From DASXKD01 sp963703605 (GTDB taxonomy: Bacteria; Actinomycetota; Actinomycetes; Streptosporangiales; Streptosporangiaceae): a stretch of DNA of 64,000 bases. Numbering within the stretch: the stretch's first letter is position 1; the number at the start of each line of letters is the position of its first letter. Below, piece after piece: positions 39,073-48,479 of this stretch. The stretch lies in contig CAVPFC010000005.1 of assembly GCA_963703605.1 (NCBI GenBank), positions 118,284-182,283 on the forward strand, given 5' to 3'. Position numbers and translations under genes: made by a program. A model generated the notes under the pieces. The model did not search any database. It saw nothing but the letters and a program-made list of their open reading frames with translations, and was not told the DNA's origin.

Positions 39073-39773
39073 TCAGGGCGCGGCGGCGGAGCCCACCAGG
39101 CCGGTCTCGTAGGCCAGGACCACGGCCTGCACCCGGTCCCTGAGGCCGAGCTTGCCGAGGATCCGGGCCACGTGGGTCTTGACGGTGGCCTCGCTGAGGG
39201 TGAGGTGCGCGGCGAGTTCGGCGTTGCTCAGGCCGCGCGCCATCAGCCGCAGCACCTCGAGCTCTCGCGGGGTCAGCTCGGACAGGTTGCCGTGACCGGC
39301 GGCCGGCTGGCTGGCCGGCCGCGGCGCGAACTGCTGGACGAGCCGGCGGGTGATGGACGGGGCCAGCAGCGCGTCGCCCGTGCTGGACCAGGCGCACCGC
39401 GGCGACAAGCTGCTCCGGCGAGACGTCCTTGAGCAGGAAGCCGCTGGCACCGGCGGTGAGCGCGGTGTACACGTACTGGTCGAGGTCGAAGGTGGTGAGG
39501 ATGATGATCCGGCAGCCGCGCGCCGGTCTGGGCGGCGAGGATGCGGCGGGTGGCCTCCAGGCCGTCCATCTCCGGCATCCGGATGTCCATGAGCACGACG
39601 TCCGGCCGGTGCTTGAGCACCGCGGCCACCGCCTCCGCGCCGTCGGCCGCCTCGGCCACCACCGGTATGCCGGCCGCGCGGAGGATCATGCGGAAACCGC
39701 CGCGGACCAGGGTCTGGTCGTCGGCGATAACCACGCGCGGCGGCGCGGCCTCGCCCACGGTCGCCTCGCTCAC
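39073..39773 (-). pseudogene. NarL/LuxR-type response regulator, two +1 frameshifts
   Basis: Receiver domain: VVIADDQTLVRGGFRMIL, phosphorylated Asp in VVLMDIRMPEMDGLEA. The first break near 39,511 separates this from IIILTTFDLDQYVYTALTAG and FLLKDVSPEQLVAAV; the second near 39,387 separates that from TGDALLAPSITRRLVQQF and the LuxR helix-turn-helix (LTPRELEVLRLMARGLSNAE, SEATVKTHVARILGKL). Removing one base at each site restores a normal ~233-residue regulator. GTG start overlaps the kinase stop (GTGA). Probably functional in the real genome. Confidence 0.8.
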
Positions 39774-41242
39774 GGATGCCCCGCTGCCGGAGACGTCAGG
39801 CCGTTGGCAGCCAGGGGTGGCGGCGGATCCACCGGCATCCGGGCCCGGACCAGCCACCCGCCGTCCGGCCGCGGCTCGGCCAGCACGTCGCCCCCGTACA
39901 GCGTCATGCGCTCCCGCAGGCCGAGCAGGCCCCGCCCACCGCCGGGGGCAGCGGCGGTGGGCCCGGCGGCAGGGAAGGGCCGGCCGGCGTCGGCGACCTC
40001 GACCACGAGATCGTCCGCACGGTAGTCGAGCGTGACGGTGGTCCGCGGCTTCCCCGCGTGCTTGATCACATTGGTCAGCGCCTCCTGGACGACGCGGAAC
40101 GCCGCCAGGTCCTGGCCGGGCGGCAGCTCGCGCGGCGCACCGGCGATGCGGAGCTCGACCGGCAGCCCGGCCGCGGAAACCCGGTCGATGAGCGGCCGAA
40201 GCTGCCCAAGGCCCGGCTGCGGCCGCAGGTCCTCGCCGTCCCGGCGGGCGTCTTCGGCGTCTGTCAGCCCAGGGCTCAGCAGGCCGAGCAGGTGGCGCAG
40301 CTCGGTCATGGCCGCCCGGCCGCTGGACTCCACCGCGAGCAGCGCCTCCTTGGCCTCGTCCGGTGAATCGCTGAGCACCTGCCGGGCCGCGCCGGCCTGG
40401 ACGATCATCACGCTGACGTTGTGCGTCACCACGTCGTGCAGCTCGCTGGCGATGTGGGCGCGCTCCTGCTCGAGTGCCCGCCGGGTGGCGGCCTCGTGCT
40501 CGGCCCGCAGCCGGCGCAGCCGGTCCCGGGCCTGGATCGCGTTGGCGATCACCGCGATCAGGACCAGCGCGGCCGCGACCACCAGCCCGGTGAGCCGCCA
40601 GGGCGCGGCTGCCTGGACCGTGTATCCCGGAGTCCCCGCGTCGAATCCCGGCAGCGACCCCGGGCGCAACGGGTGCAGCAGGTGCGGCGGCAACGGCGGC
40701 AGGCTCCCCCGCGATCGCGCTGAAATGGGGGTCGTTGAATAGTCGCCCGCCGGTACCGCGGTCCAGAAGGCATAGACCACCAGCACGCCCGCCAGCGGCA
40801 TGCTGAGCATCGCCGCGTTGCGGAAACGGCTGTACACCACCGCCGAGTAGCCGGCGAAGACGATGGCCAGGAACGTGACGTCCGTCGCGTACTGCCGGGT
40901 GGCGAGCGCGCCGGCCAGCAGCACCACGAACGCCGTCAGCGGAAACCGCCTGCGGAAGGCCAGCGGCACCGACGCGAGCACGATGGCCGCGGCCGAGTGC
41001 TTCCACAGTTGGGCCAGCGACAGCGAAGCCGACTGGAGCACCCCCGCGGGCGTGATCAGCACACCGGCGTGGTTGCCGTTCTGCACCAGCAGCAGCGACG
41101 CCACCATGGCCACCACGGCGATCAGGATGTCGGTGACGATCGCGCGCCGCGACAGCGGCACCCGCGGCTCGGCGGCCCGGAGGTAGGCCAGGGCCTGGTC
41201 CAGCCTGGCCCGCACCAGCACGCGGGTGTCCTCGCTCACCAT
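39770..41242 (-). CDS. Sensor histidine kinase (HisKA_3/NarL type)
   Basis: 490 residues. About six transmembrane helices in residues 30-240, then a dimerisation helix with phosphoacceptor His in HIASELHDVVTHNVSVM, and an ATPase domain with VVQEALTNVIKHA (N-box) and GGGRGLLGLRERM (G-box). ATG at 41242. Overlaps the response regulator by 4 bp, forming a two-component pair. The ABC exporter starts divergently 159 bp away; such systems often sense cell-envelope antibiotics. Confidence 0.92.
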   Translation of the reverse strand: MVSEDTRVLVRARLDQALAYLRAAEPRVPLSRRAIVTDILIAVVAMVASLLLVQNGNHAGVLITPAGVLQSASLSLAQLWKHSAAAIVLASVPLAFRRRFPLTAFVVLLAGALATRQYATDVTFLAIVFAGYSAVVYSRFRNAAMLSMPLAGVLVVYAFWTAVPAGDYSTTPISARSRGSLPPLPPHLLHPLRPGSLPGFDAGTPGYTVQAAAPWRLTGLVVAAALVLIAVIANAIQARDRLRRLRAEHEAATRRALEQERAHIASELHDVVTHNVSVMIVQAGAARQVLSDSPDEAKEALLAVESSGRAAMTELRHLLGLLSPGLTDAEDARRDGEDLRPQPGLGQLRPLIDRVSAAGLPVELRIAGAPRELPPGQDLAAFRVVQEALTNVIKHAGKPRTTVTLDYRADDLVVEVADAGRPFPAAGPTAAAPGGGRGLLGLRERMTLYGGDVLAEPRPDGGWLVRARMPVDPPPPLAANGLTSPAAGHP

Positions 41243-41400
41243 TTCATTATCGTCGCGGTGGCCGCGCCACAGCGTCGGCCGCGTTGTGTAGCCGGGTACA
41301 TCGCGGGGATGACCGGCGCCCGCCATGCGACAACCGCGGTACGCGGGTTGCATCCCGCGGGGGACGCCAGCGCCACCCCCGCCCGCCTACCGTGCCGCTC

Positions 41401-42107
41401 ATGGATGCTCTCGTGCATATCAGCCAAGTGACCAAGCGCTACGACAATGACGGCAAGCCCGCCGTGGACGGCGTCAGCCTGGAGATCGCGCCGGGCGAGG
41501 CGGTGGCGGTGATGGGCCCGTCGGGCAGCGGCAAGTCCACGCTGCTGAACCTGATCGCCGGCCTGGACCGGCCCACCAGCGGCACGGTGACCGTCGCCGG
41601 TGAGCGGGTGGACAGGCTCAGTGAGACCGGGCTGGCCCGGTTCCGCCGCCGCCGGATCGGGATGATCTTCCAGTTCTTCAACCTGCTCGATGACCTGACC
41701 GTCGAAGACAACGTGCTGCTGCCCGCGCAGCTCGCGGGGCTGCGCAGGGGCCAGGCCCGGGGACGCGCGGATGAGCTGCTCGACCGCCCTGCGGATCGGC
41801 CAGTACCGCAACGCCTACCCGGGCCGGCTGTCCGGCGGGGAGCGGCAGCGGGTGGCGATCGCCCGCGCCCTGGTGAACCGGCCGGAGCTGCTGCTGGCCG
41901 ACGAGCCGACCGGGGCGCTGGACACCGCGACCGGCGAGGAGATCGGCGCAGCTGCTGCGCGACCTGAACGCCTCCGGGCAGAGCCTGGTCCTGGTCACCC
42001 ACAACCCGGAGCTGGCCGCCCGCTACGCCAGCCGTACCGTGCAGCTCGTTGACGGCCGGATCACCAGCGACGTCACGTCGCCCGTGCTGACGGGGGCGCG
42101 GCGATGA
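41401..42107 (+). pseudogene. MacB-type ABC exporter ATPase, two +1 frameshifts
   Basis: Walker A GPSGSGKSTLLNLIAGLD, Q-loop IGMIFQFFNLLDDLTV, then a break at ~41,788 where CCC should be CC. The next frame has AYPGRLSGGERQRVAIARAL (signature) and LLLADEPTGALDTATG (Walker B). A second break at ~41,947 separates LLRDLNASGQSLVLVTHNPELAARYA (H-loop). Removing one base at each restores a ~235-residue MacB/LolD-type ATPase. The stop overlaps the permease start (ATGA). Pairs with the downstream permease. Confidence 0.85.
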
Positions 42108-44542
42108 GGCCCGGCCCGGTGGCCCGCGCCGCGGCGGGCGGGCTCACCAGACGGCGGGTGCAGACGATCGTGATCGGGCTGGTGCTGCTGGTGTCCACCG
42201 GCGCCTCCGTGCTGGCCCTCGCCCTCGTCGTGGACTCCAGCGCCCCGTTCGACCACGCGTTCGCGGCCCAGCACGGCGCGCACGTGGTCGCGACCGTCGA
42301 CCCGGCCACGGCCACCGGCGCCGAGCTGGCTGCGACCCGGCGGCTGCCGGCGGTCACCGCGGCGGCGGGACCGTTCGGCGAAGTGACCGTCACCCCCAAG
42401 ACGCCTGCGCCTGGTGGTGGCGAGGTGACCCTGCCACCGACGACGCTGGTGGGGCGGGCCTCGCCGGGCGGCCCGCTCGATGACCTCGCCCTCCAATCCG
42501 GCCACTGGGCGCAGCGGCCCGGCCAGCTGGTCCTGTCCAGCGACCCAAGCCCCGGCTCGGGCTTCTCCATGCCACTCGGGCACGCGGCTCACGCTGACCA
42601 GCGTGCCGGGGAAGCCGGTACTGACCGTCGTCGGCATCGCCGACTCGGTCAACAGCTCTGCGGGACGGCTGGGTGGTGCCCAGCGAGATCGCCAAGCTTC
42701 GCGCGGTGGGCACACCGGCCGCGGCGCAGATGCTGTACCGGTTCCGCAGCGCCGGCTCGGCCGCGGCCGTCCGCGCCGACGTGGCCGCGGTGACCAAGGC
42801 CCTGCCGCCGGGCGCGGTCACCGGAACGCAGTCCTACCTGGCGGTCCGGGCCCAGGAGTCGTCGAACATCGCCCCGTGGGTGCCGTTCGTGGTTGCGTTC
42901 GGCCTCATCGGCATGGTGATGTCGGTGCTGATCGTGGCCAACGTGGTCAGCGGCGCGGTGGTGGCCGGCTACCAGCGGATCGGCATCCTCAAGAGCATCG
43001 GCTTCAGCCCGGGACAGGTCGTGGCCGCCTACACCAGCCAGGCCGGGGTGCCCGCCGTGGTGGGCTGCCTGGGCGGCGTGGTGCTCGGGAACCTGCTCGC
43101 CGTGCCGATACTCGGCCAGGCCGCCAACGTGTACGGCGTGGGCGCACTGCGCGTGCCGGTGTGGGTGGACGTCGCCGTGCCGGTGGCGATGTGCTGTCTG
43201 GTCGGCATTGCGGCGCTGCTGCCCGCGCTGCGGGCGGGCCGGTTCAGCGCGGTGCAGGCGATCGCGGCCGGCCGCGCGCCGCGGCACGGCCGCGGGTACG
43301 CCGCGCACCGGCTGCTCGGCCGGCTGGCGCTGCCCCGCCCGGTGACCATCGGGCTGGCGGCCCCGTTCGCCCGCCCGGCACGCACCGCGGTCACCCTGAC
43401 CGCGATCCTGCTCGGCGCCGCCGCGGTCACGTTCGCGGTCGGGCTCGGCGCGTCGCTGGGCCGGGTCGCCGAGGGCCTGAGCCACTCGGCCGCCGAACCG
43501 GTGCAGGTCTTCATTCCGTCGGCCAGCCCCGGCGGCCCCGGCCTGGTGGGCGTGCACGTCACGCGCATCCGCGGCCGGGGCCCTGCCGCGGCGGCGTCCG
43601 GGTCCGGGCACCTGCCGACGGACGCGCAGGCGCAGCGGGCGGTGACGGCCGCGCTGCGGGCGGAGCCGGGCACCGCCCACTGGGTCGCCGCCGACGCGGC
43701 CGGGACGGTCAGCGTGGCCGGGCTGTCGCAGCAGGCCGGGCTGACGGTCTTCCGCGGCGACGCGAGCTGGACCGGATACGCCCTGGTCAGCGGGCACTGG
43801 TACACGGGCCCTGGCCAGGTGGACGTGGCCTCCGGCTTCCTCACCGACACCGGCAAGACCGTCGGCGACACCATCACGATGACCTTCGGCGGCAAGCAGG
43901 TGACGGCGCGGATCGTCGGGCAGGTCTTCGACACCGACAACAACGGCCTGGCCATCCTCACCGGCTGGTCGACGCTGGCCAGCGCCGGCCACGGCCTGGC
44001 CGTGGACCAGTACGACATCGGTCTGCGCCCTGGCACCTCCGCGGGGGCGTACACGCAGGCCCTGGGTAGCAGGCTCGGGGCCGCCTATCTCGTCAACGCC
44101 AACAACCGTGACCAGGGATTCCCGATCGTGATCGGCCTGATCGGCACGCTGACGCTGCTGCTGGCGATCGTGGCGGGGCTCGGCGTCCTCAACACCGTCG
44201 TGCTCAGCACCAGGGAACGGGTGCACGACCTGGGGGTGTTCAAGGCGATCGGGATGACGCCACGGCAGACCATCGCCATGGTGGTCTGCTGGGTCGCCGG
44301 GATCGGCCTGCTGGCGGGGGTGATCGCGGTCCCGGCCGGGATCACGCTGCACCACTACGTGCTGCCCGCCATGGCCGCGGCCGCCAACCTCGGTCCTGCC
44401 CGCCAGCTTCCTCAACGTCTACAGCGCCGGGGAGATGGTCGCGCTGGCGCTGGCCGGGCTGGCCATCGCGGTGCCGGGGGCGCTGCTCCCGGCCGGGTGG
44501 GCGGCCAAGATGGGGACCGCCTCAGCCCTGCGGACCGAGTAA
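42104..44542 (+). pseudogene. FtsX/MacB-type ABC permease, three +1 frameshifts
   Basis: Large ~810-residue permease. First helix IVIGLVLLVSTGASVLALAL, then an extracellular domain, the core FtsX helices around LIGMVMSVLIVANVVSGAVV and QRIGILKSIGFSPGQVV, a second extracellular domain, and the C-terminal FtsX repeat LLLAIVAGLGVLNTVVLSTRE with LGVFKAIGMTPRQTIAM. Breaks lie at ~42,579, ~42,663 and ~44,395; each is repaired by dropping one G or C. The architecture matches drug or antimicrobial-peptide exporters regulated by an adjacent two-component system. Confidence 0.85.
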
Positions 44543-44553
44543 GGAGGAACGTC

Positions 44554-44584
44554 GCGGCCCTCACTCCCGGGGAGTGAGGGCCGC
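44554..44584. terminator. Bidirectional intrinsic terminator
   Basis: A perfect GC-rich hairpin with 15-bp arms (left arm GCGGCCCTCACTCCC) between the convergent permease and methyltransferase genes. It overlaps the last codons of the methyltransferase. No long T-run follows, as is usual for actinobacterial terminators. Confidence 0.75.
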
Positions 44585-45793
44585 AACGCATTCCACGTGG
44601 TGGGTCATGGGGAAGGCGTCGAACGCGCGCAGCGCGTCCAGCCGCCAGCCGGACTCGGCGAACACGGCGATGTCGCGGGCCAGCGTGGCCGGGTCACACG
44701 ATACGTACGCCACCCGGCGCAGGACCGGCCGGGACCCCGGCCGCGGGTGCCCCGCCACGTGCGGGGTGAGCAGCCGCTCGATGACCCGCCGCGAGACGCC
44801 CGCCCGGGGCGGGTCGAGCACGGCCAGCCCCGGCCGCGGCCAGCCGCCGCGGGCCAGCACCCGGGCGACGTCCCCGGCGTGCACCCGGGCCCAGGGCGTC
44901 GCGCGCAGGTTGTGCCGGGCGTCCCGCACCGCGGCCCGGTCGGAGTCGATCGCGATGACCGCGCCCTCGGGGCCGACCCCGGCGGCCAGCGCCCCGGCGA
45001 ACAGGCCGGCCCCGCAGAACAGGTCGAGCGCCACGTCGCCGCGCCGCGGGCGCAGGATGTCCAGCACCGCGGCGGTCAGCACGTCCGCCGCGCCGGGGTG
45101 GACCTGCCAGAACGCGCCCGCGCTGACCCGCCACCACCGGCCGGCCGCGTGCTGGCGGAGCGGGCCCGGGACGATCCCGGGAGGCGTGACGATCGTCACG
45201 TGCTCTCCCGCGGCGGGGGACGCCACCACCTCCACCGACGTGGCCTCCCAGCGCCGGCCGGTCACCCCGGCCGCGTTGACCAGCGGATGTGCGATCGGGC
45301 AGTCGCCCACGTCGATGACGTCGTGGGAGCGGTGGGCGTGCAGCCCGGCGGTGCCGTCCGGGCCGACGGTGAACCGGACCCTGGTCCGCCAGCCCAGCCC
45401 GTCGTCGTCGCCGGGCACCGGCTCGACCGTCACCTCGCGGTCGAGGCCGGCGAGGCGGCGAAGCTGCTCCGCGATGACCTCGGCCTTGAGCCGTCGCTGC
45501 GCGGCCAGGCCGGCGTGCTGCCAGTCGCAGCCGCCGCAGCCGCCCGGGCGGGCGTGCGGGCAGCGGGGCGCCACCCGGTCGGGCGACGCCTGGAGCACCT
45601 CGACCGCCTCGGCCCTGGCGAAGGACGCGGTGGCGTCGGTGACCCGGGCGCGGACGCGCTCCCCCGGCAGCGTGTGCCGGACGAACACCACCCGGCCGGC
45701 GGCGTCCCTGGCCACGCACCAGCCGCCGTGGGCCACGCCGGAGATGGTGAGCTCTAGCAACTCACCGGGCGCCTTGCTGGTCACCGATTTCAC
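44561..45793 (-). CDS. TrmA/RlmD-family RNA (uracil-5-)-methyltransferase
   Basis: 410-residue SAM-dependent enzyme that methylates C5 of uridine in tRNA or 23S rRNA. N-terminal TRAM RNA-binding domain (LELTISGVAHGGWCVARDAAG), a Cys-rich motif CPHARPGGCGGCDWQH (possible [4Fe-4S] site), SAM site LDLFCGAGLFAGALAAGVG, and the catalytic tail VAYVSCDPATLARDIAV (nucleophilic Cys) with LDPPRAGVS. GTG start at 45793. Divergent from the TrkA pair, a neighbourhood common in actinobacteria. Confidence 0.92.
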   Translation of the reverse strand: MKSVTSKAPGELLELTISGVAHGGWCVARDAAGRVVFVRHTLPGERVRARVTDATASFARAEAVEVLQASPDRVAPRCPHARPGGCGGCDWQHAGLAAQRRLKAEVIAEQLRRLAGLDREVTVEPVPGDDDGLGWRTRVRFTVGPDGTAGLHAHRSHDVIDVGDCPIAHPLVNAAGVTGRRWEATSVEVVASPAAGEHVTIVTPPGIVPGPLRQHAAGRWWRVSAGAFWQVHPGAADVLTAAVLDILRPRRGDVALDLFCGAGLFAGALAAGVGPEGAVIAIDSDRAAVRDARHNLRATPWARVHAGDVARVLARGGWPRPGLAVLDPPRAGVSRRVIERLLTPHVAGHPRPGSRPVLRRVAYVSCDPATLARDIAVFAESGWRLDALRAFDAFPMTHHVECVAALTPRE

Positions 45794-45892
45794 CGTCTCT
45801 CTCCTGCCCGTCGCTGCCAGTATGCCGGCCTGGCGTGATGCCCGTGCCGCGGGGGCATTACCGTGACGGGCAGGTAATTACTGGAGGCGGCC

Positions 45893-46598
45893 GTGCATAT
45901 CGTGATCATGGGATGCGGGCGGGTTGGTTCGAAGCTGGCCCACATCCTGGAGGACAGGGGTCACTCGGTTGCCGTGATCGACCAGGACCCGGAGGCGTTC
46001 CGGCGGCTGCGGCGCCGGGTTCAAGGGCAAGAAAATCACCGGCGTCGGTTTCGACCGCGACGTGCTCCAGGCGGCCGGCATCGAGGATGCCGGGGCGTTC
46101 GCGGCCGTCAGCAGCGGTGACAACTCGAACGTGATCGCCGCCCGGGTGGCGCGAGAGTCGTTCGGCGTGGAGCGGGTCGCCGCGCGCATCTACGATCCCC
46201 GCCGGGCCGAGGTGTATCAGCGGCTGGGCATCCCGACCGTGGCCACGGTCCGCTGGACGGCCGACCAGATGCTGCGGCGCCTGCTGCCCGAGGGCGCCGA
46301 GTCGCTGTGGCGCGACCCCACCGGGGCGGTGGAGCTCGCCGAGGTGGCCTACGACCCGGCGTGGGTGGGCGAGAAGGCGCACGCGGTCGAGGAGGCGGTA
46401 CGGGTGCGGATCGCCTTCATCACCCGGCTGGGCGAGGCGATGCTGCCCAGCCCGGGAACCGTGTTGCAGGAGGGCGACGTCCTGCATGTGATCGCCGCGC
46501 ACAAGGACATGGACCGGATAACCGACGAGCTCGGCTCGCGTGACGGGATCCTCCGGCGGCCGGCGGATAGGCGGGCGCAGGAGAAGGGAGCGCGCTGA
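45893..46598 (+). pseudogene. TrkA-family potassium-uptake regulator, one +1 frameshift
   Basis: GTG at 45893 after GGAGG. Rossmann start HIVIMGCGRVGSKLAHILE and VAVIDQDPEAFRRL, then a break at ~46,010. The next frame continues FKGKKITGVGFDRDVLQAAGI, SGDNSNVIAARVARE and YDPRRAEVYQRLGIPTVA, then the TrkA_C domain. Removing one base restores ~235 residues. The final TGATG joins the next trkA gene directly. Confidence 0.85.
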
Positions 46599-47260
46599 TG
46601 CGGGTCGCGATCGCTGGCGCGGGCGCGGTGGGCCGTTCGATCGCGTCCGAACTGCTCGACAACGGCCACGAGGTACTGCTCATCGACAAGAACCCGCGGT
46701 CCATCAAGGTGGACAGCCTGCCGCGGGCCGAGTGGCTGCTCGCCGACGCCGCCGAGATCACCTCGCTGGACGAGGCCGGCCTGGAGCGGTGCAACGTGGT
46801 CATCTGCGCGACCGGGGACGACAAGGTGAACCTGGTCGTCTCGCTGCTGGCCAAGACCGAGTACGGGGTGCCGCGGGTGGTCGCGCGGATCAACCACCCC
46901 AACAACGAGTGGCTGTTCAACGAGTCGTGGGGCGTGGATGTCGCGGTCTCCACCCCGCGGCTGCTGTCCGCGCTGGTGGAGGAGGCGGTCAGCGTCGGCG
47001 ACCTGGTCCGGCTGATGACGTTCCGGCAGAGCGAGGCGAGCCTGGTCGAGCTGACCATGCCGGCCGACGCGCCGCTGGCCGGGTCCCGGATCGGGGACAT
47101 CACCTGGCCCGCCGACACGGCGCTCGTGGCGATCCTGCGCGCGGGCCGGGTCATCGTGCCGCAGGCCGACGACCCGCTGGCGGGCGGCGACGAACTGCTG
47201 TTCGTGACCGGCGAGGACGTCGAGGAGGAACTGGGCAGGCTGCTGGGCCACGGGCGTTAG
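46598..47260 (+). CDS. TrkA-family potassium-uptake regulator
   Basis: 220 residues. TrkA_N with RVAIAGAGAVGRSIASELLDNGHEV and VVICATGDDKVNLVVSLLAKTEYG; TrkA_C with TMPADAPLAGSRIGDITWPAD. ATG overlaps the upstream trkA stop. The pair resembles actinobacterial CeoB/CeoC. In many relatives a potassium or APC-type permease sits next to them; none is present here. Confidence 0.9.
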   Translation: MRVAIAGAGAVGRSIASELLDNGHEVLLIDKNPRSIKVDSLPRAEWLLADAAEITSLDEAGLERCNVVICATGDDKVNLVVSLLAKTEYGVPRVVARINHPNNEWLFNESWGVDVAVSTPRLLSALVEEAVSVGDLVRLMTFRQSEASLVELTMPADAPLAGSRIGDITWPADTALVAILRAGRVIVPQADDPLAGGDELLFVTGEDVEEELGRLLGHGR

Positions 47261-47301
47261 CCCGGGACGCTTTAGCCCGGGTATGGCGGCCGGCCCGGCG
47301 G

Positions 47302-48000
47302 CTAGCGGGTCTCGGTGATCTCCGGGCCCCGGTCGAACGGGTCCGCCCCGCCCCACGGGTTGCCCTCGGCCTCCTCGGCCTCCGCGGCCAGCGCCTGCAA
47401 CGCCTCTTCCGGCAGCCGTATCTCCAGCAGGTCGCGGGGCGGCACGGGATGATCACCCCGGACCACCACCACGTCGGCGAACACGTCCTCCAGCGACGCG
47501 GCCTCCTCGTCCCGGCCCGCCGCGGGGCCGCTGATCACCCCGCGCAGAAACCAGCGCGGGCCGTCCACGCCGAGGAACCTGACCGGGTGCCTGGCGCCGC
47601 CCGCGCCCGGCACCGGGGGCACGATCAGCGCCCGCACCTCCACGCCGAACGGCCCGTCCGCCTCCGCGCACTGGCCGCCCGCCTTCGCCACCTCTTCCGC
47701 GATCTCCTGCCGGACGTCCGCCCACAGGCCGCCGGTCTTGGGCGCGGCGAACGCCTGTAGCTGAAGGCCGCTCTCGCCGCGCACGACGGTGACCCACGCG
47801 GGCTGGTCCTCGGCCATGCTGACCTGAACCTCGAACCCTTCCACGACCGGCACACGGAGGCTGCCGAAATCGATCCGTTCCGCCCTGGGCACGTCGTCGT
47901 TCACGTCCCAGGGGCCGCCGCCCACCGCGGCCTCCGGCTCCTCGGCCGCAGGCTCGGCCCAGCCCTGCTCATCGTCCGCATTGCGGCGCCGACGCCTCAC
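47302..48000 (-). CDS. DUF3710 protein
   Basis: 232-residue actinobacterial protein of unknown function. Typical segments are FGSLRVPVVEGFEVQVSMAE, LQLQAFAAPKTGGLWADVRQ, RFLGVDGPRWFLRGVISG and FADVVVVRGDHPVPPRDLLEIRLP. It has an acidic N-terminal ~45-residue extension. Start is a GTG at 48000. It follows dut on the same strand, the standard actinobacterial order. Confidence 0.92.
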   Translation of the reverse strand: MRRRRRNADDEQGWAEPAAEEPEAAVGGGPWDVNDDVPRAERIDFGSLRVPVVEGFEVQVSMAEDQPAWVTVVRGESGLQLQAFAAPKTGGLWADVRQEIAEEVAKAGGQCAEADGPFGVEVRALIVPPVPGAGGARHPVRFLGVDGPRWFLRGVISGPAAGRDEEAASLEDVFADVVVVRGDHPVPPRDLLEIRLPEEALQALAAEAEEAEGNPWGGADPFDRGPEITETR

Positions 48001-48010
48001 TGCAAGCTCC

Positions 48011-48469
48011 CTACTGCATCACATGGCCACCGGTGGACCCGAACCCGCCGTCCCCGCGTGCCGAGCCCGGCAGCGACTGGACCTCATGGAACACCGGGCT
48101 GGCCACCCGCTGGATGACCAGCTGGGCGATCCGGTCTCCGCGCCCGAACCTGACCGGCCGGGCCGGGTCGGTGTTGAGCAGGGTCACCTTGATCTCGCCA
48201 CGGTACCCGGCGTCCACCGTGCCCGGTGCATTCACGATCGTGACCCCGTGCCGGGCGGCGAGCCCGGAGCGGGGGTGCACGAAGGCCGCGTAGCCGTCCG
48301 GCAGGGCGATCGCCACCCCGGTGGGCACCACCGCCCGCTCCCCCGGTTCCAGCGCCACGTCCACCGCCGCGAACAGGTCGACGCCGGCGTCGCCGGGGTG
48401 CGCCCGGGTGGGCAGCGGCAGCTCGGCGTCGAGGCGCTGGATGAGGACTTCCACGGGTTGCGCGGTCAC
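48011..48469 (-). CDS. dut: dUTP diphosphatase
   Basis: Hydrolyses dUTP to dUMP, preventing uracil misincorporation. 152 residues with all five trimeric dUTPase motifs: HPGDAGVDLFAAVDV, HPRSGLAARHGV, NAPGTVDAGYRGEI, RIAQLVIQRV and the C-terminal arm GDGGFGSTGG. GTG start at 48469. Ten bases separate its stop from DUF3710. Confidence 0.97.
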   Translation of the reverse strand: MTAQPVEVLIQRLDAELPLPTRAHPGDAGVDLFAAVDVALEPGERAVVPTGVAIALPDGYAAFVHPRSGLAARHGVTIVNAPGTVDAGYRGEIKVTLLNTDPARPVRFGRGDRIAQLVIQRVASPVFHEVQSLPGSARGDGGFGSTGGHVMQ

Positions 48470-48479
48470 GCAGGTGACC

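Noticed and set aside
39380..46020. Programmed +1 ribosomal frameshifting in the ABC, regulator and TrkA genes
   Set aside because: The sites share no slippery motif, occur in unrelated genes, and cluster in one part of the contig; sequencing error explains them better.
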